Shown here piece after piece: positions 61,276 through 64,000 of a DNA stretch of 64,000 nucleotides. Numbering within the stretch: position 1 is the first letter of the stretch; each line of letters starts with the position of its first letter. The notes beneath the pieces are model-generated. The model was not told the origin of the DNA and searched no databases. It saw only the letters and a list, made by a program, of their open reading frames with translations. The translations under genes and the position numbers were made by a program. The stretch is from Trema orientale (taxonomy: Eukaryota > Streptophyta > Magnoliopsida > Rosales > Cannabaceae): contig JXTC01000113.1 of NCBI GenBank assembly GCA_002914845.1, positions 587,126-651,125 on the forward strand, given 5' to 3'.

Positions 61276-62358
61276 AGAGAAAAAAGACAAAATCATAAAT
61301 AATATGCTCACAATTAAAATGTCACATATAAGCATACAAATCAATAATATATGCAAAATATGACACAACATACATCATATAAAGGTGGGTCATTTTATCA
61401 CAAGATACCTAGCACAACGCTAATAAGTCTTCCTTTGGGCCGATTTATTAACTTGTAAGTGGTACTCTTTAGTACAACAATCAAACATTGATAGTAAATC
61501 CCGTCAAACAATGAATCTTCCTTTGGGCAGATCCATTATTCACATGAAAACTTGATAACTATCACATGTTTACCATCGCAAGTGTGTTTGTCATTCGGCC
61601 AAATAATCACCTTCCTTTGAGCCGGTGACTATCCGCATGAACAACAAACTCACAACATTTTTATATTCCAGAATAAACAAGCCTACACAAATAAGGTCAC
61701 TTTGGCGACATATTGTTTCAACTCAATTTTCCTACAATACAAGACTAAATGTGCATAGAAAACAATCACAATGCCCAATCAAATAAAGTTTTTACAAGTA
61801 CGAACCAAAATTAATTGAGTTTATAAAATTTATCAACTCTTTAAACCAAATAGAGTTTTTAACGGATAAATTTGGGTCTATCTTTAGTGAATTTGAGGTA
61901 ATGAATTTAATTTATCAAGTTTTGGATTAGAACTCTATGAATTGGGTCAAAGACTAACTCAATTTTATCCAAAACGGGACCCAAAATCTCAAATTAGATA
62001 AAAAACGATCTATAGTGACAGCAGGAATGGCGCTGCGGTGCCACCTCTCAGGTTATGGAGTTGCGGCGCCACGGCCTGCAAATTTTTTTTTCTTTTTTTG
62101 TCAAAAAAAAGCTTAATTGAAAAATTGCCAAAAAACCTCTAATCCGTGATTTTTAGCCTCTAATCACATACCTTATGACCCAAAACTAAATTTTTAACCC
62201 TTAAAACAACAAATGTATTCATAAATTATTTCAACAAAATCACTTAAATCACAAATCATGCATGTTCATCCAAAAATTAGGAAATCAAATAGGTGAAGAT
62301 CCAAACTTGAAAACAAAAAATATATATGATTCAAACCCAAATAGATAACATGAACAAA

Positions 62359-62373
62359 GGCTCTGATACCACT
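62359..62373 (-). other. tRNA-Met primer-binding site of the copia element
   Basis: TGGTATCAGAGCC on the minus strand, directly next to the 5' LTR, complementary to the 3' end of initiator tRNA-Met. Confidence 0.85.
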
Positions 62374-62902
62374 TGTTAGTAATAAATCAAATAATACATG
62401 ATTTAACCAAATGACTACCCTAAACATAGGATCATCCATACTAAATAAATGGGTTAAAATTTAGAGAACTTACCATTGTCCATAGCTCTTAATCTTGATG
62501 AGGACTTGGAGTTCAATCCTTTAGCGGAAGCAAAATAATGGCGGCTTGATCACTTGATGGGTTTGAGGGTCTTCCACGACCAAAAGCTTGAGGTGCTCCA
62601 ATGGAGTTCTTGTCTTTGGTAGGGATAGAGGCTACAAAAGATGAGCACCACTTCTATCTTTTTGGTTATGGGGACCATAACCCTAATCTAACCATGGGTG
62701 AATGAACCAACTAGGGTATTCATCAACCCTAGTTAGATATCCAATGGGTATCCACATTTTGACCCACAACCAATGGATACTCTAGGCCCATCTCTTATTT
62801 GATCACAATTTTGGGTCATATACAAATAGAAATAGCCCAACATAATAAACCCAACAAGTGGCCCATATCCATATAGGAAATTGTTAATTTCCTAACATTT
62901 CA

Positions 62903-63088
62903 AATCCTTAATCTAACCACTTTTCAATAATTCCCTCCAATAATGGAGATATTTTATGAGGTAGGAATTTCATAATGAAATAGTAAAATAGTTATTATAC
63001 AACTAAAATATTTTTTTCTCTTTCCATTTCTTCCAACTACCAAATAAGAGAGATGATTTTGGTTTTTTCTCTCATATCAAACAAAACA
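62903..63088. mobile_element. Right part of the split Tourist-like MITE
   Basis: Begins just after the TTTCA duplication and ends ..CTCTCATATCAAACAAAACA, the inverted partner of the left end at 56061. Confidence 0.6.
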
Positions 63089-64000
63089 TAATGTGTCCTT
63101 CCAACTCTCTCTTCTCTTTTTCTAGGTAATAATATATCTCTCCTTCGTTTTTATCTTCCATCTGTCCTACGCAAACATAAGGAGAGAATACATGTGACTC
63201 AATTTAGATCCAGATATCGATAGCTCTATGAAAGAGCAGCAAGAAAGACAACTTCTTTTTTTGTTTTCATGTAGCAAAAAACGTAATGAAAGAATAACAT
63301 TCCGCTGAGTATTAATTTATTCTAACTGATGCGACGTATTTGCAAAAGAGAATAGTCATTGTCAAAACTATATAATCTACTGAGAGAACAATATATGATA
63401 AAAAAGGTAGAATAAGGCATTGTCAAGGCATTGATACTGATAGCCATTGAGATGAGTGCTCTGTACTAAAAGTATGTCAATAATATAAGGACACTTGCAA
63501 TCACACAAGTTGCCAATTAGAATCACTCCATCAAGTGTTGGATGACCAAAAGCTGTCAGTACAAGTCATGTTGCTATTGTACAATGGGAGTAAGTGGAGA
63601 CTATTGCCAACTTGAAGTAGCAGTTGACTTAAAGAGTACCAACGTACGCTTGCCGAGCACTAGAATGAGATTCAATGCCAATTTGATGAGCAACAATAAC
63701 TACTTCAAGTACTGATAGCTTAGCTCGGCAACAACGATCTCAATATTTGGTTACTGCCTTAGTCCCAGTTGCTGGCGTCGCCTCCACTTATGTAGTTTTA
63801 GTATTTTATATAATTATTATGTAATATTATTATGTTGTAAATATATGAATAGATTGTATAATTTTAATTAATTAATTTAATTATTATTAATTATTAATAC
63901 ATAGTTTTAATATTTTTACTTTTATACTATTTAATTTTTATTAACTAGTAATTTTAAATAATAATATTTAATAATTACTAGTTAACTAGTAATTAATAAA
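63089..64000. other. Gene-free right edge
   Basis: A less AT-rich stretch (63420-63790) could hold an exon of a gene continuing outside the window, but no open frame of useful length is visible. The last 200 bases are very AT-rich. Confidence 0.4.

Larger units (their letters stand above)
56185..62897 (-). mobile_element. Structurally complete Ty1/copia retrotransposon (6713 bp)
   Basis: Two LTRs: 56185-56730 (546 bp) and 62374-62897 (524 bp), both TGTTAG..CTAACA. A perfect 5-bp target duplication TTTCA lies at 56180-56184 and 62898-62902. The primer-binding site AGTGGTATCAGAGCC (minus strand, about 62359-62373) abuts the right LTR, so transcription runs leftwards and the right LTR is the 5' LTR. 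A purine-rich tract AAGTGGGAGATTG adjoins the left LTR. Aligning the LTRs by eye I count about 29 substitutions over about 524 bp (5-6%), mostly transitions, plus a 22-bp indel. The element is inserted in a Tourist-like MITE. Confidence 0.95.

Noticed and set aside
1..64000. CRISPR arrays, bacterial operons, rRNA genes
   Set aside because: No regularly spaced repeats with unique spacers, no prokaryotic genes and no rRNA-like sequence; the tandem repeats at 36196 and 53064 lack spacers.

Overview
This window is AT-rich nuclear DNA from a flowering plant. The evidence is intron-containing genes with GT-AG splicing, plant-specific families (DYW-type PPR protein, Cf-9-like receptor-like protein, plant BRCA1 with an extended PHD finger, plant BAG regulator) and plant transposons of nearly every order. 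It fits a eudicot. I cannot name the species; Rosales is only an impression.

Layout. 1-1293 is the end of a CACTA transposon with a foldback MITE nested in it. 4136-5291 (+) is a two-exon coiled-coil protein. 6109-12209 (-) is a complete 14-exon BRCA1 gene, with all splice phases consistent and 995 residues predicted. 12.2-17.9 kb holds repeats and a decayed FAR1/Mutator-type transposase. 17896-20841 (-) is a Cf-9-like receptor-like protein gene split by one in-frame TGA. 23130-26210 is a CACTA element carrying a nested Mutator-type hairpin element and a nested SINE. 26739-30710 is a truncated Ty1/copia element. 32365-34338 (-) is an intron-less DYW PPR gene. 36822-40192 (-) is a four-exon BAG co-chaperone gene with two retroposed insertions in its introns. 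From 40.2 kb to the end there is no convincing host gene, only MITEs, LTR debris, tandem repeats and one structurally complete copia element (56185-62897, TSD TTTCA) whose coding region is broken.

How it fits together. The host genes are housekeeping or defence genes without an operon-like relationship: DNA repair (BRCA1), organelle RNA editing (PPR), chaperone regulation (BAG) and immune perception (RLP). BRCA1 and the PPR gene appear to be the counterparts of Arabidopsis At4g21070 and At4g21065, which have adjacent locus numbers, so this looks like an old conserved gene neighbourhood stretched here by a receptor-like gene and transposons. I found no novel enzymatic or defence system. The most notable material is the nested transposon structure, long hairpin elements, a duplicated splice donor in BRCA1, and the single nonsense codon in the receptor-like gene.
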